A stretch of DNA of 64,000 bases from Kribbella italica (GCF_014205135.1 NZ_JACHMY010000001.1:3100001-3164000); one strand, 5' to 3'; shown: positions 46,217-55,384, counted from the first letter of the stretch. Notes: a model not told the origin generated them from the letters alone. Numbers and translations: made by a program.

Positions 46217-47293
46217 TCAGTTCTCGGCGGCGAGCACCACACCTCTGGTGAGCGATTCGAGAATCTCTCCGGCCCGTACGGCGGTCGTCGACAGCAGTGA
46301 CGCGCTGAGCCCGTGGCTGTGCTCGGTGCCGCCGCCCTGCAGGTAGATCCCGGCGCGCACCTCCGGCGTGGTGACCACCCGGTGGTCGCGGCCGATCCGG
46401 ACGCGGCCGGACGGGTCGCGACGGCAGTGCTCGGCCAGCGGGCCGAGCAGTGTCGCCGGGTCGGCCGGGCGGTAGCCGGTGCAGTAGACGACGACGTCGG
46501 CGTCCAGGCGGGTCTTCTCGCCGGTGCTGAGCGACTCGATCGTGACGGTCGCACTGTCCTCGGACACGGTCAGGTCGACGACACGGGAGACGTTGAAGAA
46601 CCGCAGGCGCTGCCGGTTCAGGACCTGCTCGCGGTAGAGCTTGGCGTACAGGTCGTTGATCAGCTCGGAGTCGACGACGGAGTAGTTGGTGTTGCTGTGG
46701 TAGCCGAGCACCATCGCGCGGACGTCCTCCGGCGCGGAGTAGAACTCGTCCACCGCGTTGGGGTCGAAGACACGGTTGGCGAACGGGCTGTCGTCGGCCG
46801 GGCTGTACCCGTACCGCGAGAACACCGCGCAGACCTCGGACTCCGGGAAGCTCTCGTGCAGGAACGCGGTCACCTCGGCGGCGCTCTGACCGGCGCCGAC
46901 GACCACGAAGCGTCGCGGGCGACCCCCCTGGAGTTCGCCGACCCGGTTGAGCAGGTCACGGTTGTGCCAGACGCGGTCGGACCCGCTGATGCCGTCCGGC
47001 AGGTACGGGCTGAGCCCGATGCCGAGGACGACGTTCCGGCGGGAACAGCGTCTTGTGGTTGATGAAGTCGACCAGCCGGCCCTTGCTGTGCAGGTAGGTC
47101 AGGAAGGTGAACTCGCTGGCCGGATTGCGCAGCGTCACCAGGTCCTTGAGGAACGAGACCTGCATCGTCGCGTCCTCGATCAGCATCCCCCGGTGCCAGC
47201 CGAACCCGCGCTGGCGCTCCAGGAAGACCCGGCGCGGCGCGGCCCCCAGCTCTTGGGCCGCGATGGCCGCCCTCGGTCGAAGGGAGCCAGCAT
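46217..47293 (-). pseudogene. Decayed L-lysine/L-ornithine N-monooxygenase of siderophore synthesis
   Basis: The C-terminal half is intact: an NADPH site VVVGAGQSAAEVTAFLHESF, RYGYSPADDSPFANRVFDP and VVYCTGYRPADPATLLGP. Further upstream, in a different frame, come [20 protein letters not shown] and [19 protein letters not shown]. The family has several tens of residues between these parts, but here NHKTLFP joins directly, out of frame, to [14 protein letters not shown]. At the 5' end the FAD-binding GxGxxN segment is missing and the frame from the ATG at 47293 does not match the conserved one. At least two frame-breaking deletions are therefore present. An iron box remains upstream. Confidence 0.88.
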
Positions 47294-47303
47294 CGGCGTC
47301 GTA

Positions 47304-47321
47304 TTAGGCGAGGCTACCTAA
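47304..47321. promoter_or_regulatory. IdeR/DtxR-type iron box of the siderophore hydroxylase remnant
   Basis: TTAGGCGAGGCTACCTAA matches the TTAGG...AGGCTA...CCTAA pattern of actinobacterial iron boxes, one base shorter in the spacer than the 19-bp consensus. It starts 10 bp upstream of the ATG at 47293. Confidence 0.6.
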
Positions 47322-47423
47322 CCACCGGCTGCTGACAGGCCTGGCCCCACGAGTCGGTGGGCCTGGACCCACTTCTGGTCCGAGCCGCCCTGTTCCGGGC
47401 GCCGCGGGGTGCACGGTGGGAGC

Positions 47424-48668
47424 ATGGAAACGATGATGCGATGGGTGGCCGGTGCCGGCGTCGGGTTCTGGCGGGCGTGCGCGGTGACGGCGGTGACGAT
47501 GCTCGTGCCGGCACTGTGGGCGGCCGCTGTCGTGCTCGCCGTCCTGTGGGTCGAGGACCCCTGGACCTGGATCCCGCTCTTCGTGGTGGCGGGCGTCGGG
47601 ACGCTCGGGCTGTCGCGACCGGTGTGCCGCTGGGTGCGAGCCCTCGTCACGCGGTGGACCGGCACGGTCGTCCCGCCCGGCTACCGGGAGCCGCCGCCGG
47701 TCACGCAACTGTCGACCGGCTTCTGGTGGAACGGGTACACCTACGCGAAGACCGCGAAGCAGGCGCGCGAGGAGCAGGAGTGGCGGCACAAGCTGCGCGA
47801 TCCGGCAACCTGGCGCGACCTGCGGTTCGTGGAGATCGTGGCGCTCACGGCGGGTGTCGCCTCGATGATTCCGCTCGTGGGGATCGCCCTTGCGGCGTTG
47901 GGGTTCGCGACCTCGTCGTACGTCGCCGGCGGCGCCGGTCTGCTCGTCGGGATCGGCAGTTCGCCGTACGGATGGAGGCTGCTCGAGCCGGTCGCCGTAC
48001 GGTTCCTGCGGCCGCCGGCCGTGACCTCGCTGACCGAGCGGGTGTCCGAGCTGACCGCTCAGCGCGCGGACACGACGATCGCGCAGGCTGCCGAGATCCG
48101 GCGGATCGAGCGCGACCTGCACGACGGAGCCCAGGCGCGGCTGGTGGCCCTCGGCCTCTCCCTGGCGACCGCGGAGAAGTTGATGGACACAGATCCCCGG
48201 CAGGCCAAAGCCTTGCTGCAGGAAGCCCGGACCGGCGCCGCGACCTCGCTGACCGAACTGCGGGAACTGGTCCGAGGCATCAATCCGCCCGTGCTGAACG
48301 AACGGGGACTCGCCGACGCCGTGCGCGCCTTCGCGCTGGACAGTCCGCTCGAGATCACCGTCGATGCCGAGCCACTGACGCTGGACCCACCGATCGAGTC
48401 CGCGGTCTACTTCGCGATCGTCGAGCTGGTCACCAACGCGATCCGGCACGCCTCGGCGACCAGCGCGTCGATCTCGATCGTGCGCAGCGCCGGTGCCCTC
48501 GGCATCGTTGTCGAGGACAACGGCCGTGGCGGCGCCGCCGTCCGGCCGGGTGGTGGGCTCGAAGGACTGCAGCGCCGGCTCGCCGCCTTCGACGGCACCA
48601 TCACGACGACCAGCCCGGCCGGCGGACCGACCCGTGTGACGATGACGGTGCCATGCGAATCCTCGTAG
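47424..48668 (+). CDS. NarL-type sensor histidine kinase (HisKA_3)
   Basis: 414 aa. Membrane helices at about 15-40 and 45-65, a cytoplasmic stretch, then two more at about 140-185. The phospho-histidine lies in RIERDLHDGAQARLVALGL (near residue 233), and the ATPase domain has VELVTNAIRHA, VVEDNGRGG and GGGLEGLQRRLAAFDG. The degenerate ribosome site leaves ATG 47424 or 47409 open, and 47424 is preferred. Its last 16 bp overlap the start of the cognate regulator gene. The signal is unknown. Confidence 0.9.
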   Translation: METMMRWVAGAGVGFWRACAVTAVTMLVPALWAAAVVLAVLWVEDPWTWIPLFVVAGVGTLGLSRPVCRWVRALVTRWTGTVVPPGYREPPPVTQLSTGFWWNGYTYAKTAKQAREEQEWRHKLRDPATWRDLRFVEIVALTAGVASMIPLVGIALAALGFATSSYVAGGAGLLVGIGSSPYGWRLLEPVAVRFLRPPAVTSLTERVSELTAQRADTTIAQAAEIRRIERDLHDGAQARLVALGLSLATAEKLMDTDPRQAKALLQEARTGAATSLTELRELVRGINPPVLNERGLADAVRAFALDSPLEITVDAEPLTLDPPIESAVYFAIVELVTNAIRHASATSASISIVRSAGALGIVVEDNGRGGAAVRPGGGLEGLQRRLAAFDGTITTTSPAGGPTRVTMTVPCESS

Positions 48669-49297
48669 CCGAAGACCTGTACCTGCTGCGCGACGGCCTG
48701 GTCCGCCTCGTCGAGGCGTACGGTCACCAGGTCGTCGCCACCGCGGCCACCGGACCGGAGACCCTCGAAGCACTGCTCACCCTGCGACCGGACGTCGCCG
48801 TGATCGACGTACGCATGCCTCCGACGCAGTCCGACGAAGGCCTGCGCGCCGCACTCGCCGCCCGCCGCGAGATCCCCGGGCTGCCCGTCCTCATCCTGTC
48901 CCAGCACGTCGAGCAGCTCTACGCCCGCGAACTCCTTGCCGACGGCACCGGCGGCATCGGCTACCTGCTCAAGGAGAGCGTCTTCGAGGCCGACCAGTTC
49001 ATCGACGCCCTCGAACGCGTCGCGACCGGAGGCACGGCGATGGACCCGGCCGTGATCGCCAAGCTGCTCGCCGGCGGCCCGTCGACCCGCAGGCTCGGCG
49101 CGTTGACCGAGCGCGAGCGCGACGTACTCGGCCTGATGGCCGAAGGCCTGTCCAACCAGGCGATCGGGCAACTCCTGTTCCTCAGCGAGGGCGCGATCAG
49201 CAAGCACACCACGGCGCTGTTCGCCAAGCTCGGCCTCGCCGAGGACAACTCCAGCAACCGCCGGGTGCTCGCCGTACTGGCTTATCTCAACGACTGA
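48653..49297 (+). CDS. NarL/LuxR-family response regulator
   Basis: 214 aa. The receiver has VAEDLYLLRDGL, phospho-acceptor VAVIDVRMPP (about 51), and VLILSQHVEQLYARELL with the lysine in GYLLKESVFEAD. The C-terminal LuxR helix-turn-helix is LTERERDVLGLMAEGLSNQA. ATG 48653 begins MRILVAEDL and lies within the 3' end of the kinase gene, giving tight coupling. Its own end overlaps the convergent lipoprotein gene by 11 bp. Confidence 0.93.
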   Translation: MRILVAEDLYLLRDGLVRLVEAYGHQVVATAATGPETLEALLTLRPDVAVIDVRMPPTQSDEGLRAALAARREIPGLPVLILSQHVEQLYARELLADGTGGIGYLLKESVFEADQFIDALERVATGGTAMDPAVIAKLLAGGPSTRRLGALTERERDVLGLMAEGLSNQAIGQLLFLSEGAISKHTTALFAKLGLAEDNSSNRRVLAVLAYLND

Positions 49298-50645
49298 CCA
49301 GGGCCCAGGTGGTGGTCAGGCGGGAGATCAGCGCCGGGCCGACCGCGGGCGGCACCGGATTCACGCCGCTGTACTTGCGGTTGACGATCTTGCCGAGCTG
49401 CGTCAGCCGGGTCTCGTCCGCGCCGTAGCTCGCGTACAGGCGGATGGTGTGGGTCGCGGCGAGCTGTGCCATCGCCCGTAGTGCCGCGGTCAGCTCCGGG
49501 TCGGAGATGTCCGGGAGGATGGTCAGGTTCGCGGCCTCGGGTCCGATCTGGACCCGGACCAGGCCGGCCAGGTCGGCGAGCGCCGCGTGGATCCGGAACT
49601 CGCGGTCCTGATCGTAGGCGGAGGTCCGGAAGACCGGTTCCCGCGTGCGGCCGACGTACGGGGACGGCTCTCTGATCAGCTGGATCGGGAGGTACGAGTC
49701 CCACAGCCTGCGCAGCGTGGTCACCGCAGCGACGTACCCGGCGCGATCCTTGACCGTGACCGACGCAGGGTCCGGTTCGCCCTCGTCGTCGCGGATGTCG
49801 AGGCTGGTGACGCCCGGGACCTTCGCCAGCTCTGCCGTGAGCGCGCGGACCTGCGGGGTGAAGGCTGTGGCGAAAACAGTGTGCGGCGCCCGGACCAGTC
49901 CCCAGCCGAGCTCCAGCTTCCCGAACACCTCGGCCTTCGGCGGCGCGGCCAGCAGCACGTCGAGCGTGAGGTCCGACGCAGCGAAGTAGATCCCGGCGCG
50001 GTGCTCGGGACCCTCGATCCACCCGGTGAGCCCGGCGTACCGCGCCTGCAGGTCGGCGAACTCCTGCGTGGCTCGACGATCGAGCCGGAAGCCGAGGTTC
50101 ACGCTGTTCGTCCATTCGACGACGACCAACCGGTCCGAGGACTCCACGCGATGCGTACGCCGACCATCCTCGCTCGGCACCGCCCCGTCGACGCCGAGCG
50201 CCACCGCCGCCACCGATCGGGCCGGTGCCGTGATCACCAGCCCGGAGGCGCCGTACGCCGACGCCGTCGCCCGGCCGTCTTCCCGCAGCCACAGCGCCCG
50301 CGCCAGATCGGGGTCGTTCTTCGTCGAGGCGGACGGGTAGAAGCGCCCGTGGAAGCCGTCGAGGTCCACCTCGATGCTGCGGAAGTAGCCCTTGTCGTAC
50401 GAACGGAACTCCCACTTCACCTTGTCGGCCAGCGCCTTGACGTCGTCCTGCGGCAACTTCTTCACCAGCGTCAGCAGGATCAGGTCGTCGTCGCCATCCT
50501 TCACCAGCTCAGCCCGCTCGACCCCGTCCAGCCCCGACAACCACTCCAGCCGTTCCTGCCCCGGATCTGTGCTGCGACAGCCCGCGACCAGACCGACGGC
50601 GACGCCCACCGCCACTGTCCCCAACCCCCGCCGGCTGATCCGCAT
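49287..50645 (-). CDS. Putative lipoprotein of unknown function
   Basis: 452 aa. The N-terminus MRISRRGLGTVAVGVAVGLV ends in a lipobox-like VAGC (Cys23), and the twin arginine suggests Tat export. The rest has no motif I recognise. It is mixed alpha/beta with a recurring pattern of short alpha-beta units (for example KLPQDDVKALADKVKW and FTPQVRALTAELAKVPGV followed by beta-strands), which could be tandem ferredoxin-like domains. It has no further cysteines. It stands between the NarL-type system and the hydrolase, with the kinase/regulator pair convergent to it. Confidence 0.7.
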   Translation of the reverse strand: MRISRRGLGTVAVGVAVGLVAGCRSTDPGQERLEWLSGLDGVERAELVKDGDDDLILLTLVKKLPQDDVKALADKVKWEFRSYDKGYFRSIEVDLDGFHGRFYPSASTKNDPDLARALWLREDGRATASAYGASGLVITAPARSVAAVALGVDGAVPSEDGRRTHRVESSDRLVVVEWTNSVNLGFRLDRRATQEFADLQARYAGLTGWIEGPEHRAGIYFAASDLTLDVLLAAPPKAEVFGKLELGWGLVRAPHTVFATAFTPQVRALTAELAKVPGVTSLDIRDDEGEPDPASVTVKDRAGYVAAVTTLRRLWDSYLPIQLIREPSPYVGRTREPVFRTSAYDQDREFRIHAALADLAGLVRVQIGPEAANLTILPDISDPELTAALRAMAQLAATHTIRLYASYGADETRLTQLGKIVNRKYSGVNPVPPAVGPALISRLTTTWALVSR

Positions 50646-50678
50646 CCCGCGATTCTCCCCAGCCGACGGGTCAACCCG

Positions 50679-51545
50679 TCACCGTAGACGCCGGTCCAGG
50701 AACTTCCCGATCAGTTCGCTCGCCTCGTCCAGGTGGCTCTCCAGCAGGAAGTGACCGCCGTCGAGCAGGTGGATCTCCGCGTCCGGTACGTCGGTCGCGA
50801 AGGCTTCCGCGCCGGCGGCGGCGAAGATCGGGTCGTTCTTGCCCCAGACGGCCAGCACCGGGACCTGCGACGCCCTCAGGAACTCGTGCAGCTTCGGGTA
50901 CAGGACAGAGTTGGTCGCGTAGTCGCGGAACAGCTTCAGCTGGACCAGGTCGTTGCCCGGTCGCGCGACCTTCTGGAAGTCGTGGTTCCAGGTGTCGGGG
51001 CTGACCACCGTCTCGTCGGCGACACCGGTGATGTACTGCCACTTGATCCCGTCCAGCGTCAGCGCCGAGCGGACAGCCGGCTCCGTCTCGGCGTTCTGCT
51101 CGGCCTGGTAGGCCCAGACCGGACGCCAGAACTCCTCGATGAAGCCCGCGTCGTACCCGTTGCCGTTCTGGGTGACGATCGCGGTGATCGACTCGGGGCG
51201 CTTCAGCGCGAGCCGCCAGCCGATCGGGGCGCCGTAGTCCTGCACGTACATCGCGTACCTGCCGACGCCGATCGCCTGCAGCAGACCGTCGGTCAGGTCG
51301 GCCAGCGCGTCGAAGGTGTAGTCGAACTCCTCGACCGTCGGCGCGTCGGACAGCCCGAAGCCGAGCAGGTCCGGCGCGATCACCCGGTACCGATCGGCCA
51401 GCCGCGGGATCAGGTCGCGGAACATGTACGAGCTGGTCGGGAACCCGTGCAGCAGCACGATCGCCGGCGCGTCCTTCGGCCCGGCCTCGCGGTAGAAGAG
51501 CCGCCGGCCGTCGACCTCGAGGTACCGGTGGTGCACGATCGTCAT
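50679..51545 (-). CDS. Alpha/beta hydrolase, epoxide hydrolase or haloalkane dehalogenase type
   Basis: 288 aa. Oxyanion motif LLHGFPTSSYMF, the nucleophile elbow VQDYGAPIGWRL with aspartate instead of serine, the later acid in VWGKNDPIF and the histidine in LDGGHFLLESH. An aspartate nucleophile indicates epoxide hydrolase or dehalogenase chemistry. ATG 51545 is preferred because AAAGGAG lies 6 nt upstream, and the GTG at 51548 is an alternative. Divergent from the CGNR regulator, with an operator-like palindrome between them. Confidence 0.88.
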   Translation of the reverse strand: MTIVHHRYLEVDGRRLFYREAGPKDAPAIVLLHGFPTSSYMFRDLIPRLADRYRVIAPDLLGFGLSDAPTVEEFDYTFDALADLTDGLLQAIGVGRYAMYVQDYGAPIGWRLALKRPESITAIVTQNGNGYDAGFIEEFWRPVWAYQAEQNAETEPAVRSALTLDGIKWQYITGVADETVVSPDTWNHDFQKVARPGNDLVQLKLFRDYATNSVLYPKLHEFLRASQVPVLAVWGKNDPIFAAAGAEAFATDVPDAEIHLLDGGHFLLESHLDEASELIGKFLDRRLR

Positions 51546-51563
51546 CACTAACTCCTTTAATCG

Positions 51564-51585
51564 GTTTTGATGGTTAGATGAAAAC
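51564..51585. promoter_or_regulatory. Palindromic operator candidate between hydrolase and CGNR gene
   Basis: GTTTTGAT (51564-51571) and ATGAAAAC (51578-51585) form a dyad with 7 of 8 positions matching, around GGTTAG. It overlaps a possible -35 (TTAGAT, 51574) for the CGNR gene with -10 TAACCT (51597-51602, 17-bp spacer). It is AT-rich against the local background. Confidence 0.5.
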
Positions 51586-51628
51586 AGCTGATCGTGTAAC
51601 CTGTCAACGTGCCGAAGGGAGTTAGAAG

Positions 51629-52111
51629 ATGACGACGGACGAGCAGCTGTTGCTGGACCTGTTGAACAGCACGCCCCTGGTGGCGGGCGTCGAGCAGGAC
51701 CGGCTGAAGGAGACGGCGGCGTGGGCCGAGACTCCGGGCCGGGACGGCCGGCGGGCGTTGGTGGCGGTGCGGTCCGCGCTGCAGAACGTCGTACGGGGTG
51801 AGGAGGCGCCGAGTGCCCTGACCCCGTTCCTGCGCGACGTCCGGCAGGTCCCGGCCATGACTCCTGACGGCGTCACGTGGACCCTCGAAGCACCGGCGGC
51901 ACACCGTACGGCGATCCGCGCGATCCTCGCCTGGAACGAGCTGAAGGCAACCAAACCCGGCCGTCTCCGCCCCTGCGAGAACCCCGAGTGCCAGCTGTTC
52001 CTGATCGACCGCAGCAAGGCGAACACCGCCCGCTGGTGCTCGATGGCCTCCTGCGGCAACCGCCTGAAGGCCCGCCGCCACTACGAGGCGAAGACCCGCG
52101 GCACCGCCTGA
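51629..52111 (+). CDS. CGNR zinc-finger regulator
   Basis: 160 aa. The N-terminal helical ABATE-type domain (about 1-110, LLLDLLNSTPLVAG, LRDVRQVP) precedes the CGNR zinc finger: PCENPECQLFLIDRSKANTA, then RWCSMASCGNRLKARRHY with four cysteines. Such proteins are thought to be stress- or ligand-linked transcription regulators. The ATG is preceded by AGGGAG. It probably controls the divergent alpha/beta hydrolase through the palindrome at 51564. The stop is 3 bp from that of the convergent acylase gene. Confidence 0.9.
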   Translation: MTTDEQLLLDLLNSTPLVAGVEQDRLKETAAWAETPGRDGRRALVAVRSALQNVVRGEEAPSALTPFLRDVRQVPAMTPDGVTWTLEAPAAHRTAIRAILAWNELKATKPGRLRPCENPECQLFLIDRSKANTARWCSMASCGNRLKARRHYEAKTRGTA

Positions 52112-52114
52112 CGG

Positions 52115-54319
52115 CTAGGGGCGATAGGTGCTTTCGACGTGGCCCTTGAGGTCGTCGGGGTAGAAGTAGACGCGGCGGAGGTTGCCACCGGCGTAGCGCT
52201 TGACCTGGTCGTCGAAGTGTTCCGACGCGGGATCGCCGCTGACGCCACCGGCGGTGACCGCCCAGGCGCGGAGCTTCGGGCCGAACTCGACGACCGCGAC
52301 GAAGCTGTTGCCGCTCGTGCCGTAGTAGCGCTTCGTGCCTGGGTAGCGTTTGGCGCCGAACGACGCCAGCGAACCCCACTGCGCCGAGGTGAACGGCACC
52401 GGCGTACTCGGCAAGGCGTCGTCGAAGGTCTGGACGATCGCGCCGTCGTTGCGCTGGAAGCGGTTGATCCGGCCCCACGGGACCTGCCAGCTGCCGAAGT
52501 CCTGGGTGAGGCGTAGTTGGGCTTCTTCGAGCGCGGTCAGGCGTTGTTCGTCGGTCGCTCGCTCGGCGAGGTAGTCCCACATCGACAGTCCGGCGTCCTT
52601 GGCGGCCTGGGCCAGCGGCGCCCACAGGGCCTCGCCCCAGAACACGGCCAGGGACGTCGCGGTCGAGTCAGCACTCCACCGGTAATTCCAGCGACGGAGG
52701 AGGCGGATCGGTCCGGCGAGTTTCGTCTTCTGCGGTTGGCGATCGGGCAGCTTGTCCCACGCCGCCACCAGGCCAGGTACGAGCCGCGCGAAGGCCGTGA
52801 GGTACGGGTCGAACGCCGCGTCGATCAGCTTCTGCGGGGTGAAGTGGCGTTCCGCGCTGAGCACCCGGATCGCCTGCGGGCCGCGCGGGTTCTCACCGGC
52901 CTGGTCGAAGTACTTCGGGAAGTCGGCCGCCTTCGGGCTGTCCGCACCGGCCGCCGTCCACGGCCAGTTGTTGGAGTTGAACGCCCAGCCGTTCCTCGGG
53001 TTCACCACCTGCGGCAGGCTGCGCAGGCTGTGCTCGCCCCGCCAGTCGGTCGCCGGATCGCTGCCGTCGACGGGCTTGCGGTAGTCGAAGCGGTCGTCGC
53101 GGACCGGCATGAACTGCGGCATCAGGAACGCGGTGTTGCCCCGCGAGTCGGCGAACAACGTGTTGTTCGAGCTGTTCGCCTTGAAGCCCGCGACCTCGAT
53201 GAACTCCCGGTAGTTCTGGGCCTTGGTCCGCAGGAAGCTCTGCTGCAACGCCTCAACCGGCCGGTTCATCAGCGCGAACGCGATCCACCGGCCGTCCGCC
53301 TCGCGCACGATCGGGCCGTGGTGCGTGGCGTACGTGGTGAAGCCGCGCTCCGCCGTCCGCCCGTCGGCGGTGCGGTACGACAGGGTGATCCGCTTGGTCG
53401 TCACCGGGCGCAGCGCACCGCCGTACCGGTAGGAATGGTTGCCGTCGGCACCGGTCACGATCGTCTCGGCGAACTCGTCGACGTTGTCGACACCGCTGGA
53501 GGTGTGCATCCAGCCGGCGTTCGCGTTGAAGCCCTGGTAGATGAAGAACTGCCCCCACGTCGCCGCGCCGTACGCGTTGAGTCCCTCGCCGCTGGTCACG
53601 TGCTGCTCGGCGCGGAAGAAGAAGCTCGTGTGCGGGTTGATCAGCAGCAGCGCCCGGCCGTCGCGCGTGCGGCTCGGCGCGATCGCCATCCCGTTCGATC
53701 CCTTGGGCTCCTTGAACAGCAGCCCGCGCTCGTCGTCGGTCATCGGGACGTCGCGCCGGCCGTAGAACGCCTCGAGCTGACTGAGCGGAACGCGCTCGAT
53801 GTCGCCGCCGATGCTGCCCTCGGAGAAGCTCAGGGCCATCCACGGCTCGAACCGGGTGATCACCCGCGGGCGGACGTCGGGGTGGGTCGCGAGGAAGTAG
53901 TTCAGCCCGTCGGCCCAGGCGCGCATCAAGGTCCGCAACCAGGCCGGGCTCCGCGCGAAGTCGCGCTTCAGCAACGCGTGGTCGACGAACAGCCGCTGCC
54001 GCAAGTCCTGCCAGATCGCGCTCTCCCCCTGCGCCTCGGCAAGCCGGCCGAGGCTGATCAGGTAGTTGTTCTCGATCCGGTTGAAGTCGTCCTCGGCCTG
54101 GGCGTACATCATGCCGAACACCGCGTCCGCGTCGGTCTTCCCGACCACGTGCCCGACGCCCCAGTCGTCGCGCGTGATCCGGACCCGCCGCGCCTGCTCG
54201 TGCCATCCCTCGGTCCCGGCCTTCGCCGTACCGGCCGGCAGGCCGAGAGCGACGGCTCCCACCGCCGCGCCGCCCAGCACCCGGCGCCGGCTGACTCCGT
54301 CGTTGCGTACGTCGTCCAC
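52115..54319 (-). CDS. Tat-exported penicillin-acylase-family Ntn hydrolase
   Basis: 734 aa. Twin-arginine signal SRRRVLGGAAVGAVALGLP (about 10-33). The alpha-chain region has RVRITRDDWGVGHVVGKTDADAVFG and MMYAQAEDDFNRIENNY. Autoproteolysis is expected before the serine in KEPKGSNGMAIAPS (near residue 209), which becomes the N-terminal nucleophile of the beta chain. LLINPHTSFFF and HHGPIV are further family motifs. It could cleave beta-lactam side chains, acyl-homoserine lactones or other N-acyl compounds. GTG 54319 is chosen with GGAG 8 nt upstream, and the longer ORF to 55081 is rejected. Confidence 0.9.
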   Translation of the reverse strand: MDDVRNDGVSRRRVLGGAAVGAVALGLPAGTAKAGTEGWHEQARRVRITRDDWGVGHVVGKTDADAVFGMMYAQAEDDFNRIENNYLISLGRLAEAQGESAIWQDLRQRLFVDHALLKRDFARSPAWLRTLMRAWADGLNYFLATHPDVRPRVITRFEPWMALSFSEGSIGGDIERVPLSQLEAFYGRRDVPMTDDERGLLFKEPKGSNGMAIAPSRTRDGRALLLINPHTSFFFRAEQHVTSGEGLNAYGAATWGQFFIYQGFNANAGWMHTSSGVDNVDEFAETIVTGADGNHSYRYGGALRPVTTKRITLSYRTADGRTAERGFTTYATHHGPIVREADGRWIAFALMNRPVEALQQSFLRTKAQNYREFIEVAGFKANSSNNTLFADSRGNTAFLMPQFMPVRDDRFDYRKPVDGSDPATDWRGEHSLRSLPQVVNPRNGWAFNSNNWPWTAAGADSPKAADFPKYFDQAGENPRGPQAIRVLSAERHFTPQKLIDAAFDPYLTAFARLVPGLVAAWDKLPDRQPQKTKLAGPIRLLRRWNYRWSADSTATSLAVFWGEALWAPLAQAAKDAGLSMWDYLAERATDEQRLTALEEAQLRLTQDFGSWQVPWGRINRFQRNDGAIVQTFDDALPSTPVPFTSAQWGSLASFGAKRYPGTKRYYGTSGNSFVAVVEFGPKLRAWAVTAGGVSGDPASEHFDDQVKRYAGGNLRRVYFYPDDLKGHVESTYRP

Positions 54320-54433
54320 GCGTCGCTCCGTCTCTTGCGGGACCAGGACCGCAGCCACGCTAGGTGCTGCCGGTGACCGTGACAACACCTGACGTATACA
54401 ACATTCCGGAAGTGAGACGTCCTGGATCTGGCC

Positions 54434-54439
54434 TAGGCT
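54434..54439 (+). promoter_or_regulatory. -10 element of leaderless DUF1905-GNAT gene
   Basis: TAGGCT ends 6 nt before the ATG at 54446 and no Shine-Dalgarno is present. Confidence 0.5.
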
Positions 54440-54445
54440 CGCGGC

Positions 54446-55384
54446 ATGGACCAGGAGTTCAGTGGGGAGATCGTCGAGTGGCGCGGGCCGGCGCCGTACT
54501 ACTTCGTGCCGCTCCCCGAGCGGGAGAGCGCCGCGCTGCGAGCCGCCGCCTCCACGGCCGGGTACACGAGCTGGGGCATGCTCCCGATCCGGGCGCGGAT
54601 CGGCAGCACCGAGTGGACGACGTCGCTGTGGTCGAAGGACGGTGGCTACTGGCTTCCACTGAAGGACGCGGTGCGCAAGCCGGAGGGACTGGACGCAGGG
54701 GACGCGGTCGAGCTTCGGCTGACCTTCGACCCGCCGCCGCGCAAGCCGAAGCAGCCTCGGACCAAGCGGGTTCCGCGGCCGACGGGCTCGCGGGAGCCGG
54801 TCACCGACGAGCAGCTCACGATCGTCCCGGCCAACCAGGCGACCAGGGCAGACCTCGAGGCCGTCTTCGGTACGACGGGCGCAACGGCGGCCTGCTCGTG
54901 CCAGCGGTTTCGCATGCTGCCGAAGGAGAGCTGGGCCTCCGAGGGACCCGAGGAACTCGCCGCTCGGCTCCGCGAGCAGACCGCCTGCGGCGAGCCCAAC
55001 GCCGAGACGACCAGCGGCCTGGTCGCGTACCTCGACGGCGAGCCCGTCGGCTGGTGCGCTGTCGCTCCACGGGCGGATCACCCGCGGCTGCTCCGCGACA
55101 ACCGCGTCCCCTGGCTCGGCCGCACCGAGGACAAGACCGACCCCACTGTCTGGGCGGTGACCTGCTTCGTCACCCGCGCGGGCTACCGGCGCCGAGGCAT
55201 CGGTCGCGCGCTGGCCCGCGCCACCGTCGGCTTCGCCCGCGACCGCGGTGCTCGCGCCGTGGAGGGTTATCCGGATCTCGTCGACGGCGGTTCCGTCGGC
55301 ACGCTCGCCATGTTCATCGCCGCCGAGTACGCCGTCGTGAGCCGGCCCGGCAACCGCCGGGCCGTCGTACGCATCGATTTCTGA
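54446..55384 (+). CDS. DUF1905 domain fused to GNAT N-acetyltransferase
   Basis: 312 aa. Residues 1-95 are a DUF1905 beta-barrel-like domain (FSGEIVEWRGPAPYYFVPLP, TSLWSKDGGYWLPLKDAVR). A charged linker (about 96-122) leads to a GNAT domain with CQRFRM, GLVAYLDGEPVGWCAVAPR, VTCFVTRAGYRRRGIGRAL (acetyl-CoA pyrophosphate loop) and a C-terminal GYP. The substrate is unknown. The gene appears leaderless. It lies back to back with the acylase gene (divergent, 126 bp). Confidence 0.85.
   Translation: MDQEFSGEIVEWRGPAPYYFVPLPERESAALRAAASTAGYTSWGMLPIRARIGSTEWTTSLWSKDGGYWLPLKDAVRKPEGLDAGDAVELRLTFDPPPRKPKQPRTKRVPRPTGSREPVTDEQLTIVPANQATRADLEAVFGTTGATAACSCQRFRMLPKESWASEGPEELAARLREQTACGEPNAETTSGLVAYLDGEPVGWCAVAPRADHPRLLRDNRVPWLGRTEDKTDPTVWAVTCFVTRAGYRRRGIGRALARATVGFARDRGARAVEGYPDLVDGGSVGTLAMFIAAEYAVVSRPGNRRAVVRIDF

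Noticed and set aside
47357..49297. 646-aa ORF that includes the NarL-type regulator frame
   Set aside because: Only the part from 48653 has response-regulator sequence. The upstream part is out of frame with the intact kinase gene and is a shadow.
54320..55081. N-terminal extension of the penicillin-acylase ORF, and a similar one for the siderophore-binding protein (42136-42594)
   Set aside because: Both would bury an evident signal peptide inside the protein. They are antisense to, or in another frame of, real neighbouring genes.
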